The notes beneath the pieces were generated by a model. That model searched no databases, was not told the DNA's origin, and worked only from the letters and a program-made list of their open reading frames with translations. From contig NZ_AOJK01000015.1 in the NCBI RefSeq assembly GCF_000336875.1, positions 1 through 56,495 on the forward strand: DNA of 56,495 nt, read 5' to 3'. This stretch comes from Halorubrum californiense DSM 19288. GTDB taxonomy: Archaea > Halobacteriota > Halobacteria > Halobacteriales > Haloferacaceae. The position numbers and the translations under genes were made by a program. Of the stretch, positions 25,005 to 33,171 are shown piece after piece; the stretch's first letter is position 1, and every line of letters starts with the position of its first letter.

Positions 25005-26117
25005 ATGAAAACTGCCCACGATATTTTCATCGGAAACTCGAACTCGCTCTCGGAGATCGAAGACGACGGCGTCGAACTCGTCGTCACTTCCCCTCCGTAC
25101 CCGATGATCGAGATGTGGGACGACCTCTTCTTTTCGCTCAATTCGGATATCGAAACGACACTCGACGAGGGCGACGGTCGGCGGGCCTTCGACCTGATGC
25201 ACGAGGAACTCAACGAGACGTGGGACGAGGTGAACCGCGTCCTCGTGGACGGCGGCATCGCGTGCATCAACATCGGCGACGCGACTCGGAAGGTGGACGA
25301 CAGTTTCAGAGTGTACCAGAACCACGCGCGCATCACCGAGTACTTCGACGAACTGGGGTTCGAACCCCTTCCGGACATCCTCTGGCGAAAGCCCGCCAAT
25401 TCGGCGGCGAAGTTCATGGGGTCGGGGATGATGCCGCCGAACGCGTACGCGACCCTCGAACACGAGTACCTGCTCGTCTTCCGTAACGGGAAACAGAGCC
25501 GGGAGTTCCCGTCCGGGACCGACGTCCGATACGAGTCGGCGTACTTCTGGGAGGAGCGCAACGAGTGGTTCTCCGACGTGTGGGAAGACGTTCGCGGCGC
25601 GTCCCAAGCGCTGACGGACGCGGACAGCGAACTCAGAGACCGCTCGGCCGCGTACCCGCTGGCGGTACCGTACCGGCTCATCAACATGTACAGCGTCTAC
25701 GGGGACACGGTCCTCGACCCGTTCTGGGGAACCGGGACGACCTCTCTGGCGGCGATGATCGCCGCTCGGAACTCCGTCGGATACGAACTCCGAGAGGAGT
25801 TCGTGGAGGTGTTCGACACGGAGGTCGCCGACGTGGCGGAACTCGCTCACGCCACGGTGTCGAAACGAATTCGCGACCACGAGGCGTTCGTCGAACAGCG
25901 CTTGGCGGACGGCAAGGAGTTCAAATACGACGCCGAAAACTACGACTTCCCGGTGACGACGAAACAGGAGAAACCCCTCCAACTCTACACGATCGACGGC
26001 GTCGAGCAGACGGAGACCGGATACGCCGTCACGCACTCTCCGTACAACGAGTCGGAGCCGATCGACGGGGGCTCGGACGGTCAAGAACAGGCAACCCTCG
26101 GGAGTGGGTTCCAGTAA
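25005..26117 (+). CDS. DNA (cytosine-N4 or adenine-N6) methyltransferase, probably CTAG-specific
   Basis: 370 aa beta-class methyltransferase in the permuted order. The catalytic motif IV TSPPYPMIEMWDD (28-40) is near the N-terminus, and the AdoMet-binding motif I DPFWGTGTTSLAAM lies near 238-251. An SPPY motif is typical of m4C enzymes. The overall sequence resembles the CTAG methylases widespread in haloarchaea, so with the preceding endonuclease it forms a type II restriction-modification pair. The last about 90 residues, rich in D/E/Q, form an extra tail. The gene ends 36 bp before the hairpins that flank tRNA-Val. Confidence 0.9.
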   Translation: MKTAHDIFIGNSNSLSEIEDDGVELVVTSPPYPMIEMWDDLFFSLNSDIETTLDEGDGRRAFDLMHEELNETWDEVNRVLVDGGIACINIGDATRKVDDSFRVYQNHARITEYFDELGFEPLPDILWRKPANSAAKFMGSGMMPPNAYATLEHEYLLVFRNGKQSREFPSGTDVRYESAYFWEERNEWFSDVWEDVRGASQALTDADSELRDRSAAYPLAVPYRLINMYSVYGDTVLDPFWGTGTTSLAAMIAARNSVGYELREEFVEVFDTEVADVAELAHATVSKRIRDHEAFVEQRLADGKEFKYDAENYDFPVTTKQEKPLQLYTIDGVEQTETGYAVTHSPYNESEPIDGGSDGQEQATLGSGFQ

Positions 26118-26153
26118 CCGTCCTCACCTCTACCCGCACCCTCAAACACGACG

Positions 26154-26307
26154 TTGCTGTCGCTCGCGAAATTGCTCGCGACAGCAATAGTGGGCTCGGG
26201 CGGGTTCGAACCTCACTCACTCCGCTCGCTTCGCTCGCTCCGTTCCCTGCTTCGAACCCGCCCTCGAACAGTCACAGCGGCGCCGCTCACGAGTTGTTCG
26301 CGGCGCC
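26154..26307 (-). repeat. Hairpins downstream of tRNA-Val built from copies of the tRNA 3' end
   Basis: Going away from the tRNA on the minus strand: a perfect 8-bp hairpin GGCGCCGC/GCGGCGCC (26279-26286 with 26300-26307) starts 5 bases after the tRNA. An inverted copy of the T-arm follows (26251-26266), then a 40-base loop, then a direct copy of the tRNA 3' end (26189-26211, identical to 26311-26333 over 23 bases). Last is a 10-bp hairpin TTGCTGTCGC/GCGACAGCAA (26154-26163 with 26178-26187). The inverted and direct copies pair over 14 of 16 positions. The order matches that after tRNA-Leu at 11669-11756. Confidence 0.7.
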
Positions 26308-26312
26308 GAAAG

Positions 26313-26386
26313 TGGGCTCGGGCGGGTTCGAACCGCCGATCTCAGCCTTGTAAAGGCCGCGTCATAACCAGCTAGACCACGAGCCC
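26313..26386 (-). tRNA. tRNA-Val (anticodon TAC)
   Basis: 74 nt. The acceptor stem starts GGGCTCG at 26386 and closes with CGAGCCC; A is the discriminator at 26313. The anticodon stem CGGCC/GGCTG (one G-T pair) holds loop TTTACAA, giving anticodon TAC. The T-arm is GGCGG-TTCGAAC-CCGCC. CCA is not encoded and no intron is seen. Confidence 0.95.
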
Positions 26387-26447
26387 TCACCCGTCTGAAC
26401 CCGCCGAGAGCGGAAAACGATTTCCTTCCGCGACGCGAACCCCGACC

Positions 26448-26936
26448 GTGAACCGCCGCCTCGTCGGTGTCGCGGCCGCGCTCGCGCTGTTCGCCCTCGT
26501 CGGCGTCGCCGTTGCCGCCGCGAATCCGGCCCTCCTGATCACCGGCTACGACACCGTCACGGTCGAGGCCGTCGACGGTGACACCGGCGAGTCGCTCGCG
26601 ACCGTCGAGGCACGGGTCGCCGACGGGTTCGTGAAGCGGTACGTCGGACTCTCCGCGACCGACGACCTCGACGCGGGCGAGGGGATGCTGTTCGTCCACG
26701 GCGACTCCGCGGAGCGCGCCTACGTGATGCGCGACATGGCGTTCGCGCTCGACATCGTCTTCTCCGACGCGAACGGCACGGTCACGACGATCCACGAGGC
26801 GGAACCGGAGTCGCGGCCGCTCACCCGCTACGAGGGGACCGGCCGCTACGTTCTCGAAGTGCCCCGGGGGTGGAGCGACCGCCACGGCGTCGACGCGGGC
26901 GATCGACTGGTGATCGAGGGCCGCGCGGCCGCGTGA
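26448..26936 (+). CDS. DUF192 family secreted or membrane-anchored protein
   Basis: 162 aa starting at GTG. A hydrophobic N-terminal segment (LVGVAAALALFALVGVAVAAA) is a signal peptide or anchor, so the domain lies outside the membrane. The DUF192 core is recognisable: RVADGFVKRYVGLSATDDLDAGEGMLFVHG, then YVMRDMAFALDIVFSDANG, and near the end RYVLEVPRGWSDRHGVDAGDRL. The function of DUF192 is not established. The gene is the first of three same-strand genes of unrelated families. Confidence 0.88.
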   Translation: MNRRLVGVAAALALFALVGVAVAAANPALLITGYDTVTVEAVDGDTGESLATVEARVADGFVKRYVGLSATDDLDAGEGMLFVHGDSAERAYVMRDMAFALDIVFSDANGTVTTIHEAEPESRPLTRYEGTGRYVLEVPRGWSDRHGVDAGDRLVIEGRAAA

Positions 26937-27003
26937 GGGCCGCCTCGCCCCGCCGCGGGCCGCCGACGAAACCGCTTTGGGCCTCGCAGGCGTCGCCTCG
27001 ACC

Positions 27004-27420
27004 ATGACCGCACTCGCCCGCCGGCTCGCGTGGAACCTCCGCCACCGCTGGCGGCGGATGTTCGCGCTCTGCGTCGTCGGCGCCGGCGTCGCCGCCCCGT
27101 TCCTCACCAACCTCTGGTGGACCCTCCCGCTCGTGTGGTTTTTCGGCCTCGTCATCGCCCTCCCCGTCCTCCACACCCTGACGAAGCCGGTCCCGGACGA
27201 CGACCCCGACGACCAGGACGACGCGACCGGCGACCCCGCGCTCGACGCCCTCCGCGAGCGGTACGCCAACGGCGACATCGACGAGCGGGAGTTCGAGCGC
27301 AAGCTCGACCGCCTGCTGGAGACCGAAGACGCCGAGACGGTCGCCGACCCGGGAGACGGCGACGTCACCGACCGCGTCCGCGAGGGGGTCCGACGCGAGA
27401 TGGAGCGGCTCCGAGAGTGA
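27004..27420 (+). CDS. SHOCT domain membrane protein
   Basis: 138 aa. Two hydrophobic segments near 18-58 (FALCVVGAGVAAPFL, LPLVWFFGLVIALPVL) are followed by an acidic linker (DDDPDDQDDATGDP) and a SHOCT motif, ALDALRERYANGDIDEREFERKLDRLLE. SHOCT is a short oligomerisation module often found at the ends of membrane proteins. The start at 27004 fits the CTTTGG sequence about 27 bases upstream. Function unknown. Confidence 0.85.
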   Translation: MTALARRLAWNLRHRWRRMFALCVVGAGVAAPFLTNLWWTLPLVWFFGLVIALPVLHTLTKPVPDDDPDDQDDATGDPALDALRERYANGDIDEREFERKLDRLLETEDAETVADPGDGDVTDRVREGVRREMERLRE

Positions 27421-27552
27421 CCGACCCGCGCTCCGCGCGGCGGGCGCGACCGACACCGTTTTGCGGACCGACGGCGACGCGGTCGAACGTGTTCGAACCG
27501 ACCGACAGCCGGCGGGCGCGCGGCACCGCCGGGCCGCCGCGGGGTGCGTGAA

Positions 27553-28233
27553 ATGTTCGTCGAGGCCCTCCGCTCTCCGGTCGCCGACCGGACGCGGCTG
27601 GACGGCACCGCGACGTGCCTCGCGGCGCTGTTCCTCGGCGGCGCACTGCTTCGGATCGCGGCCCGCCTCTGGCCCGACTGGGCGCTTTTGGCCCCGCTCC
27701 TGCTCGCCGTCGGCCCGCTCGCCGCGTTCCTCGGCCTCCTCGGGGGCGTGCTCGCGGGCGAGGGGTTCCCCGCGGTCCTGACGAGCGCCACGGCACGGCT
27801 CGCTGCGCGGCTCTTCGGCGCCGCCGCCGTATACCTCTCCCCGGCGGCCGTCACCCTCGCCGGCGTCGGCTACGCCGTCGCTGCCGGACAGGTCCCGAGC
27901 GCGCTGAGCGGCGTGGGCCTCGCGACACTTTCGACCGTCGCGCTGCTCGTCACGGTCGTCTGTGCGTACCTCTTCCCGTCGGCGGCCGCCGTGAGCGTCC
28001 GCGAGGGGCTCCGGGCCGGCCTCCGGCGGGACGCCCTCGCCGGGACCGCCTCTAGCTCGTACTTCCTCGCGTGGGTCGGCGCGACGGTCCTCGTCGTCGT
28101 CGCGTGGACCGCGCTCGCGGCCACGGCCACGCGGAGCGTCGCGGCGCTCGTCGCCCTCTGCTGGAGCGCGTACGCCCACGTCGCCGCCGCGGCGCTGATC
28201 GCCGACGGCGTCGACCGGACGAAGTACTGGTGA
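27553..28233 (+). CDS. DUF4013-like integral membrane protein
   Basis: 226 aa. It begins MFVEALRSPVADRTRLDGTATCLAALFLGGALL, the usual opening of haloarchaeal DUF4013 proteins, and has about six hydrophobic segments. The last third has the pattern VSVREGLRAGLRRDALAG and SYFLAWVGATVLVVVAW. A GTG at 27544 would add three residues (MRE) and cannot be excluded; the upstream region is too GC-rich to show a clear TATA box. Function unknown. Confidence 0.75.
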   Translation: MFVEALRSPVADRTRLDGTATCLAALFLGGALLRIAARLWPDWALLAPLLLAVGPLAAFLGLLGGVLAGEGFPAVLTSATARLAARLFGAAAVYLSPAAVTLAGVGYAVAAGQVPSALSGVGLATLSTVALLVTVVCAYLFPSAAAVSVREGLRAGLRRDALAGTASSSYFLAWVGATVLVVVAWTALAATATRSVAALVALCWSAYAHVAAAALIADGVDRTKYW

Positions 28234-28283
28234 GTCGGGGCGAGAGGACGATTAAAAAAATCCGCGCCGACGCGTGGCGCCGG

Positions 28284-29429
28284 TCAGAGGTCGACTTGGT
28301 CGGCCGCGTCCTTCATCGACCGGTTGTGGAGCGCCTCGCCCGTGCTTCGGTCGAAGAGGTGGATCGCGTCCTCCGGGATCCGCGCAGTCACCGTGTCGCC
28401 CTCGCTGACCCGGTTGAACCCGTCTATCGTCGCGACGAGCACCGACGCGTGTTCGGGGGCGGCGTCCGGGTCGAAGTGGAGGTACACCGTGTTCTCGTCG
28501 CCCATCGGCTCGACGACGTCGACGGTCGTCTCGAACTCGTGGTCGCCGGCCTCGTCGACGAGTTCGACGGCTTCGGGGCGGATCCCCAAGACGAGGTCGC
28601 TCGCGTCGCCGAGGTCTGCCCGGACGTCCGCATCGATCGGGTACTCGAACTCGTCCCCGACGAGCCGGTCGTCCTCCAGCGTCACGTCGAAGAAGTTCAT
28701 CGACGGTTCGCCGAGGAAGCTCGCGACGAACTGGTTGGACGGCTCGTGGTAACACTCCAGCGGCGTCGCGATCTGCTGGAGTTCGCCGCCGTCGAGGATG
28801 GCGATCCGGTCGCCCATCGTCATCGCCTCCGTCTGGTCGTGGGTGACGTACACCGTCGTCACGCCGAGGTCGTTCTGGAGCCGCTGGAGTTCGGTCCGCA
28901 TCTCCGCGCGGAGCTTCGCGTCGAGGTTGCTCAGCGGCTCGTCCATCAGGAACACCTCGGGGTCGCGGACGATGGCGCGGCCGAGCGCGACGCGCTGCTG
29001 TTGGCCGCCGGAGAGGTCGCTCGGCTTCCGGTCGAGCAGGTTCGAGATGCCGAGCATCTCGCCCGTCTCCGAGACCATCCGGTTGATCTCGTCGTCCGGG
29101 AGGTCCGTCGACTCCTCTAGGCCGAACGACATGTTCTGTCGGACGCTCATGTGCGGGTAGAGCGCGTACGACTGGAACACCATCGCGATGTCCCGGTCCT
29201 GTGATTTCACGTCGTTGACGACGCGGTCGTCGATGCTGAGCGTGCCGGCGGTGATCGTCTCCAGACCGGCGACCATCCGGAGCGTCGTGGACTTCCCGCA
29301 GCCGGACGGACCGACGACGACGAGGAACTCGCCGTCGTCGATCGACATCGAGACGTCGTCGACCGCGACGATCTCCTCGTCTCCGTCCTGGAACGTCTTC
29401 GTTATCGAGTCGAGTTCAAGCGTTGCCAT
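28284..29429 (-). CDS. Sugar ABC transporter ATP-binding protein (UgpC/MalK type)
   Basis: 381 aa. Walker A GPSGCGKST is at 40-48, the Q-loop FQSYALYPHM near 85-94, the signature LSGGQQQ at 139-145 and Walker B VFLMDEP at 159-165. After the nucleotide-binding domain is a C-terminal TOBE-type regulatory domain (LVLGIRPEAVEL, TVTARIPEDAIHLFD), as in MalK. It energises the importer encoded by the next three genes upstream; a 111-bp gap separates it from the permease gene. Confidence 0.94.
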   Translation of the reverse strand: MATLELDSITKTFQDGDEEIVAVDDVSMSIDDGEFLVVVGPSGCGKSTTLRMVAGLETITAGTLSIDDRVVNDVKSQDRDIAMVFQSYALYPHMSVRQNMSFGLEESTDLPDDEINRMVSETGEMLGISNLLDRKPSDLSGGQQQRVALGRAIVRDPEVFLMDEPLSNLDAKLRAEMRTELQRLQNDLGVTTVYVTHDQTEAMTMGDRIAILDGGELQQIATPLECYHEPSNQFVASFLGEPSMNFFDVTLEDDRLVGDEFEYPIDADVRADLGDASDLVLGIRPEAVELVDEAGDHEFETTVDVVEPMGDENTVYLHFDPDAAPEHASVLVATIDGFNRVSEGDTVTARIPEDAIHLFDRSTGEALHNRSMKDAADQVDL

Positions 29430-29540
29430 GTCTTTGTGTTGTGGTCGGTGTCGTGTGGTCGTTCGCGCGCCGCGCCGCCTCGCAGTCCGGCCGCCGTCGC
29501 CCGGGGCGACGGCCGCCGCCGGCCGATGCCGGCGTCCGGG

Positions 29541-30479
29541 TCACGCCGCCACCCCCTCGGCGAACTCCTCGCCGAAGAAGATGTACACCGCCAGCGTCGG
29601 CAGCGCCGCGAAGAACGCTCCGGCCATCCGGAGCGCGAAGTCCTGCCCTTCCAGCGAGGTCCCGAGGCCCGCGAGGATCAACACGACGGGCGCCGCGGGG
29701 CTCGACTCGGTCGAGACGAGCACCAGCGTGAACAGGAGGTCGTTCCAGATCTGGGTGAACTGATAGATGAGGACGACGGCGAACATCGGCCCCGACAGCG
29801 GGAGGACGATCCGGCGGTACACCCGGCGGAGCGTCGCCCCGTCGAGGCGGGCCGACTCGATCATCTCCTCGCTCATCGTCTTGTAGTACGTCCGGAACAG
29901 GAGCGTACAGATCGGGATCCCGTAGGCGACGTGGGTGATCACCAGTTCGACGATGCCGGCGTAATCGTTCGAGATGCCGAGCGCCCAGACGAACGACAGC
30001 AGTTGGTCGAGCTGGGCCCACTGCGACCAGAACTGGGTCAGCGGCACCAGCACGGCCTGATACGGGATGAAGATCCCGGCGATGATGAGCATCAACACGA
30101 CCGCCTTGTACGACTTCTTCCAGGTCGGGATCGTCAGCCCGTACGCCGTAATGCTCCCGACGACCGCCGAGATGACCGTCGCGGGCACGGCGTACAGCAG
30201 GCTGTTCCCCATTCCGCGGAGCAGGGCGTCGATCGCCGTCTGCCACTTCTCGAAAGTGAACCCGGACGGTCCGGGCGGCGCGAACGGCGCCGTCTCGATG
30301 ATCGCGGTTCCGGTCTTGAACGACGTCACCAGCCCGGATTCGATCGGGACCAGGTAGAACACCGCCGCGAAGGCCAAGACGAGGTACAGCGCGGCGTCTT
30401 CGATCGTCACTCCCCCGAGGTTCCACCGGGTGTCCGCCGTCGCGCCGCCGCCGTCGGTTCGAAGTTCTTCGTCGCTCAT
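29541..30479 (-). CDS. Sugar ABC transporter permease (MalG type)
   Basis: 312 aa with six membrane segments. The EAA loop that contacts the ATPase is visible as EEMIESARLDGATLRRVYRRIVLPLSGP. The N-terminal tail before the first segment is longer than usual and acidic. The start overlaps the stop of the partner permease by 4 bp (ATGA). It forms the channel half of a carbohydrate importer. Confidence 0.93.
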   Translation of the reverse strand: MSDEELRTDGGGATADTRWNLGGVTIEDAALYLVLAFAAVFYLVPIESGLVTSFKTGTAIIETAPFAPPGPSGFTFEKWQTAIDALLRGMGNSLLYAVPATVISAVVGSITAYGLTIPTWKKSYKAVVLMLIIAGIFIPYQAVLVPLTQFWSQWAQLDQLLSFVWALGISNDYAGIVELVITHVAYGIPICTLLFRTYYKTMSEEMIESARLDGATLRRVYRRIVLPLSGPMFAVVLIYQFTQIWNDLLFTLVLVSTESSPAAPVVLILAGLGTSLEGQDFALRMAGAFFAALPTLAVYIFFGEEFAEGVAA

Positions 30480-31537
30480 AGGTTATCCCTCCGGTATTCG
30501 TAGACGAGGTACGGGCCGATGACGCCGAGCGCCATCGCGAACAGGACGATCGCGATCGCCGACCCGTACGCCCAGTTGAGGTTCGCGTACGCCTCGCGCA
30601 CCATCTTCGTCGCGAGGATGTCGGCGCCGTTCGGCGGTCGGTACCCCCCCACCAGCGAGTAGAGGAAGTCGAACGCCTTCATGCCGAACACCATCAGCAC
30701 GACGGCGGCGCTGATCGTCGCGCCCTTCAACTGCGGAATGATCACGCGCCAGTACATCTTCAGGCTCGACGCGCCGTCGACCTTGGCCGCCTCGTAGTGT
30801 TCCCGCGGAATCGCGCGCAGGCCGGCGAGGTACACGACCATCGCGTACCCCGAGAACTGCCACATCAACGCGAAGATGATCGCGTAGAGGACGATATCCT
30901 GATTACCGAGCCAGCTCACCGGACCGAGACCGAACGTCCCGATGACGCTGTTGGCGATCCCGTTGTTGTAGTTGTAGATCCACAGCCAGAACTGGGCGGT
31001 GACCACGAACGAGAGGCTCATCGGCAGGAGGTAGATCGTCCGGAACGAGTTCTCGAACCGGATCCCCCTGTCGATCAGGATGGCCAGCAGCAGGCCGACC
31101 GCGAGTGTCCCCATCGTGAACAGGACGAGCAGGATGAGCGTGTTGACCGCGGCGTCGATGAACCCGGAGTCCGCGAACGCCCGGGTGTACATCTCGAAGT
31201 CGAGGTTCGAGTAGTCCGGCGCGTTCTCGAAGCGCTCGTAGTCGGTCAGCGAGATGAGGAGGTTCCAGATGACCGCACCGTAGACGAACAGTCCCATCAG
31301 CAGGAACGGCGGGAGCCAGAATATCGACGACTCCATGAAGTCGCTCCCGAACCGACGGTCCAAGGCCGCCTTGAGGCGCGCCGTCGCGCCTTGGTCCGGC
31401 TCCGTCGGCGAGTCGGCCGCGGGGCCGTCGCTCACGACGCCGCCGTCGGCGCGCACCTCGCCGTCATTCGGGCGTGGCTCGTCGTCCCCCGAGGAGGGCC
31501 TGATCGTCCGGTACAATCGACGATAAAAATCGAGCAT
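30476..31537 (-). CDS. Sugar ABC transporter permease (MalF type)
   Basis: 353 aa with six or seven membrane segments. A 90-residue acidic N-terminal extension (DDEPRPNDGEVRADGG..) precedes the first segment, SSIFWLPPFLLMGLFVYGAVI. The EAA loop is REHYEAAKVDGASSLKMYWRVIIPQLKG. It pairs with the MalG-type gene, translationally coupled, and lies 10 bp after the binding-protein gene. Confidence 0.93.
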   Translation of the reverse strand: MLDFYRRLYRTIRPSSGDDEPRPNDGEVRADGGVVSDGPAADSPTEPDQGATARLKAALDRRFGSDFMESSIFWLPPFLLMGLFVYGAVIWNLLISLTDYERFENAPDYSNLDFEMYTRAFADSGFIDAAVNTLILLVLFTMGTLAVGLLLAILIDRGIRFENSFRTIYLLPMSLSFVVTAQFWLWIYNYNNGIANSVIGTFGLGPVSWLGNQDIVLYAIIFALMWQFSGYAMVVYLAGLRAIPREHYEAAKVDGASSLKMYWRVIIPQLKGATISAAVVLMVFGMKAFDFLYSLVGGYRPPNGADILATKMVREAYANLNWAYGSAIAIVLFAMALGVIGPYLVYEYRRDNL

Positions 31538-31547
31538 CGCGTGGTGC

Positions 31548-32867
31548 TCAGTTCGACACGGCGTCTAGGAAGCCCGTCGTCGCCGCGTCGACGTTGTACG
31601 GGCCGGTGAACTCCGAGGAGATGACCTCGTTGAGCGCCGTCATCGTCTCGGAGGCGACGCCGAGTCCGTGCTGGAGGTTCGGCGGCCGGTACTCCGCGTT
31701 CGCGAAGTCTTCGGCCGTCTCCTGCAGGTACGGACCGAACTCGTCCATGCTCACGTCGGTACGGGTCGGGATCGACCCCTTGAACTGGTTGAAGGCGATC
31801 TGGGCCTCCGGACTGCCGACGAACGCTTCCCAGGTCTTCGAGGCCTCGGGCGTCGGGTTGTTCGCCGGGTAGATGAACGAGTCGAAGTGGAGGGGGTACA
31901 TCCCCTCCGTGCCGGGGAACGTCTTGAAGCCCCAGTCGTCGCCGTACTCGAAGTCCTCGGCGTTCCGGAACGCGCCGGCCGCCCAGTTACCTTGGTGGAT
32001 GAAGGCGGCGTCGCCGTTGATGATGTTCTGGTTCGACTCGGTCAGCCCGATCGAGGACGCGTCCTCGCTGACGTAGTTCTCCAGCATCTCCGCGGTCCGC
32101 TCGAACGCGGCGCGGACGGCCTCCTCGTCGCCGTCGCCCGCGAGGAAGTCCATGTACGGCTGGTAGCCGTTCTCGCCGAGCATCACGGCACCCCACAGCT
32201 GGGTCGTCGTCCAGGTGCCAGACATCCCGTGGGTCATCGGGATCGCGTCGGTCTCGCTGGAGACCGTTTCCAAGGCGTCGATGAGCGCCGAGGGACTGTT
32301 GAGCGAGTCGACGTCGATGCCCGCGTCCTCGACGACCGAGGTGTTATAGAACAGGCAGTTCAGCCGGTGGGAACCGAGCGGCACGGCCCGGTAGCTGCCG
32401 CCCTGCTGGTGGAGTTCGACGGCCTCGTCGACCATCGCGTCCTCGAACCCGTTCTCCTCCCAGACGTCGTCGACGCTGCCGAGGACGCCCTCGTAGCGCT
32501 CGAGGTTCGGACCGGGCCAACCGGCGAACGCCCCCGGCGGGTCGTCGCTCTGAAGCCGGTTCGCGACGACGGCGTCGAGGTTCTGGTTGCCGCCGCCGCC
32601 GATGGCGTTCATGTTGAGGCCCGTGTCGGAGTGCGCCTCGTTGAACGCCTCTTCGAGCGCCTCGGCCGCCGCGGCGCCGTCGCCGCCGGTCCAGCCGTGT
32701 AGCACTTCGACGGGGTCACCGCTGCCGCCGTCGCCGCCATCGCTGCCATCTCCGCCGTCGCCGCCGGAACAGCCGGCGATCCCCACGGTTGCGAGGCTCC
32801 CGGCGCCGGCCACATAGTGGCGACGGGTGAGTCTGCTCTCCGAATCGGCACTGTTGTCACGTGACAT
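31548..32867 (-). CDS. Extracellular sugar-binding lipoprotein of ABC importer
   Basis: 439 aa family 1 solute-binding protein. The N-terminus carries a twin-arginine signal (SRLTRRHYVAGAGSLA) and a lipobox GIAGC, followed by a Gly/Asp linker (SGGDGGDGSDGGDGG); it is thus exported folded by Tat and lipid-anchored. The mature part has the expected VEVLHGWTGGDGAAAAEALEEAFNEAH and GDAAFIHQGNWA segments. It is the first gene of the four-gene importer; a TTAAGTA box lies 25-31 bases before the ATG. The substrate is not predictable beyond a carbohydrate. Confidence 0.93.
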   Translation of the reverse strand: MSRDNSADSESRLTRRHYVAGAGSLATVGIAGCSGGDGGDGSDGGDGGSGDPVEVLHGWTGGDGAAAAEALEEAFNEAHSDTGLNMNAIGGGGNQNLDAVVANRLQSDDPPGAFAGWPGPNLERYEGVLGSVDDVWEENGFEDAMVDEAVELHQQGGSYRAVPLGSHRLNCLFYNTSVVEDAGIDVDSLNSPSALIDALETVSSETDAIPMTHGMSGTWTTTQLWGAVMLGENGYQPYMDFLAGDGDEEAVRAAFERTAEMLENYVSEDASSIGLTESNQNIINGDAAFIHQGNWAAGAFRNAEDFEYGDDWGFKTFPGTEGMYPLHFDSFIYPANNPTPEASKTWEAFVGSPEAQIAFNQFKGSIPTRTDVSMDEFGPYLQETAEDFANAEYRPPNLQHGLGVASETMTALNEVISSEFTGPYNVDAATTGFLDAVSN

Positions 32868-33171
32868 GTGTCCACGGATTCGGCTGGCCAGTACTTAACG
32901 ATTGATGTTCATTTACTCGAAATCCTATTAAAAACTCAATACGGATGAGGATGCCGAAGAACTTCTCTAACCGATTTTGTGGGAGTAATGTCGGCTACTT
33001 GCGTACCGGCAACACCCAATTTCTAAACGGCCCACACGGGGGTGATCGTAACAAAATGGCGCTCGATCGGCACCGGCTCGGGATTCCTCTCCCCGTCGAT
33101 ACCGGCGGCGACTCCCCGTCTCGGCGCGCCGACCGACCGATTCTTGAGCGCCCGGACCGGACCAACACGGT
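32868..33171. other. Intergenic region between sugar importer and RFC gene
   Basis: The left half is AT-rich and holds the importer promoter (TTAAGTA at 32892-32898, minus strand). Further upstream are ATTTACTCG and CCTATTAAAAACTC, possible activator sites. The right half returns to high GC and includes GATTCTTGAG about 30 bases before ATG 33172, the likely promoter of the RFC gene. Short open frames here have no protein-like composition. Confidence 0.5.
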
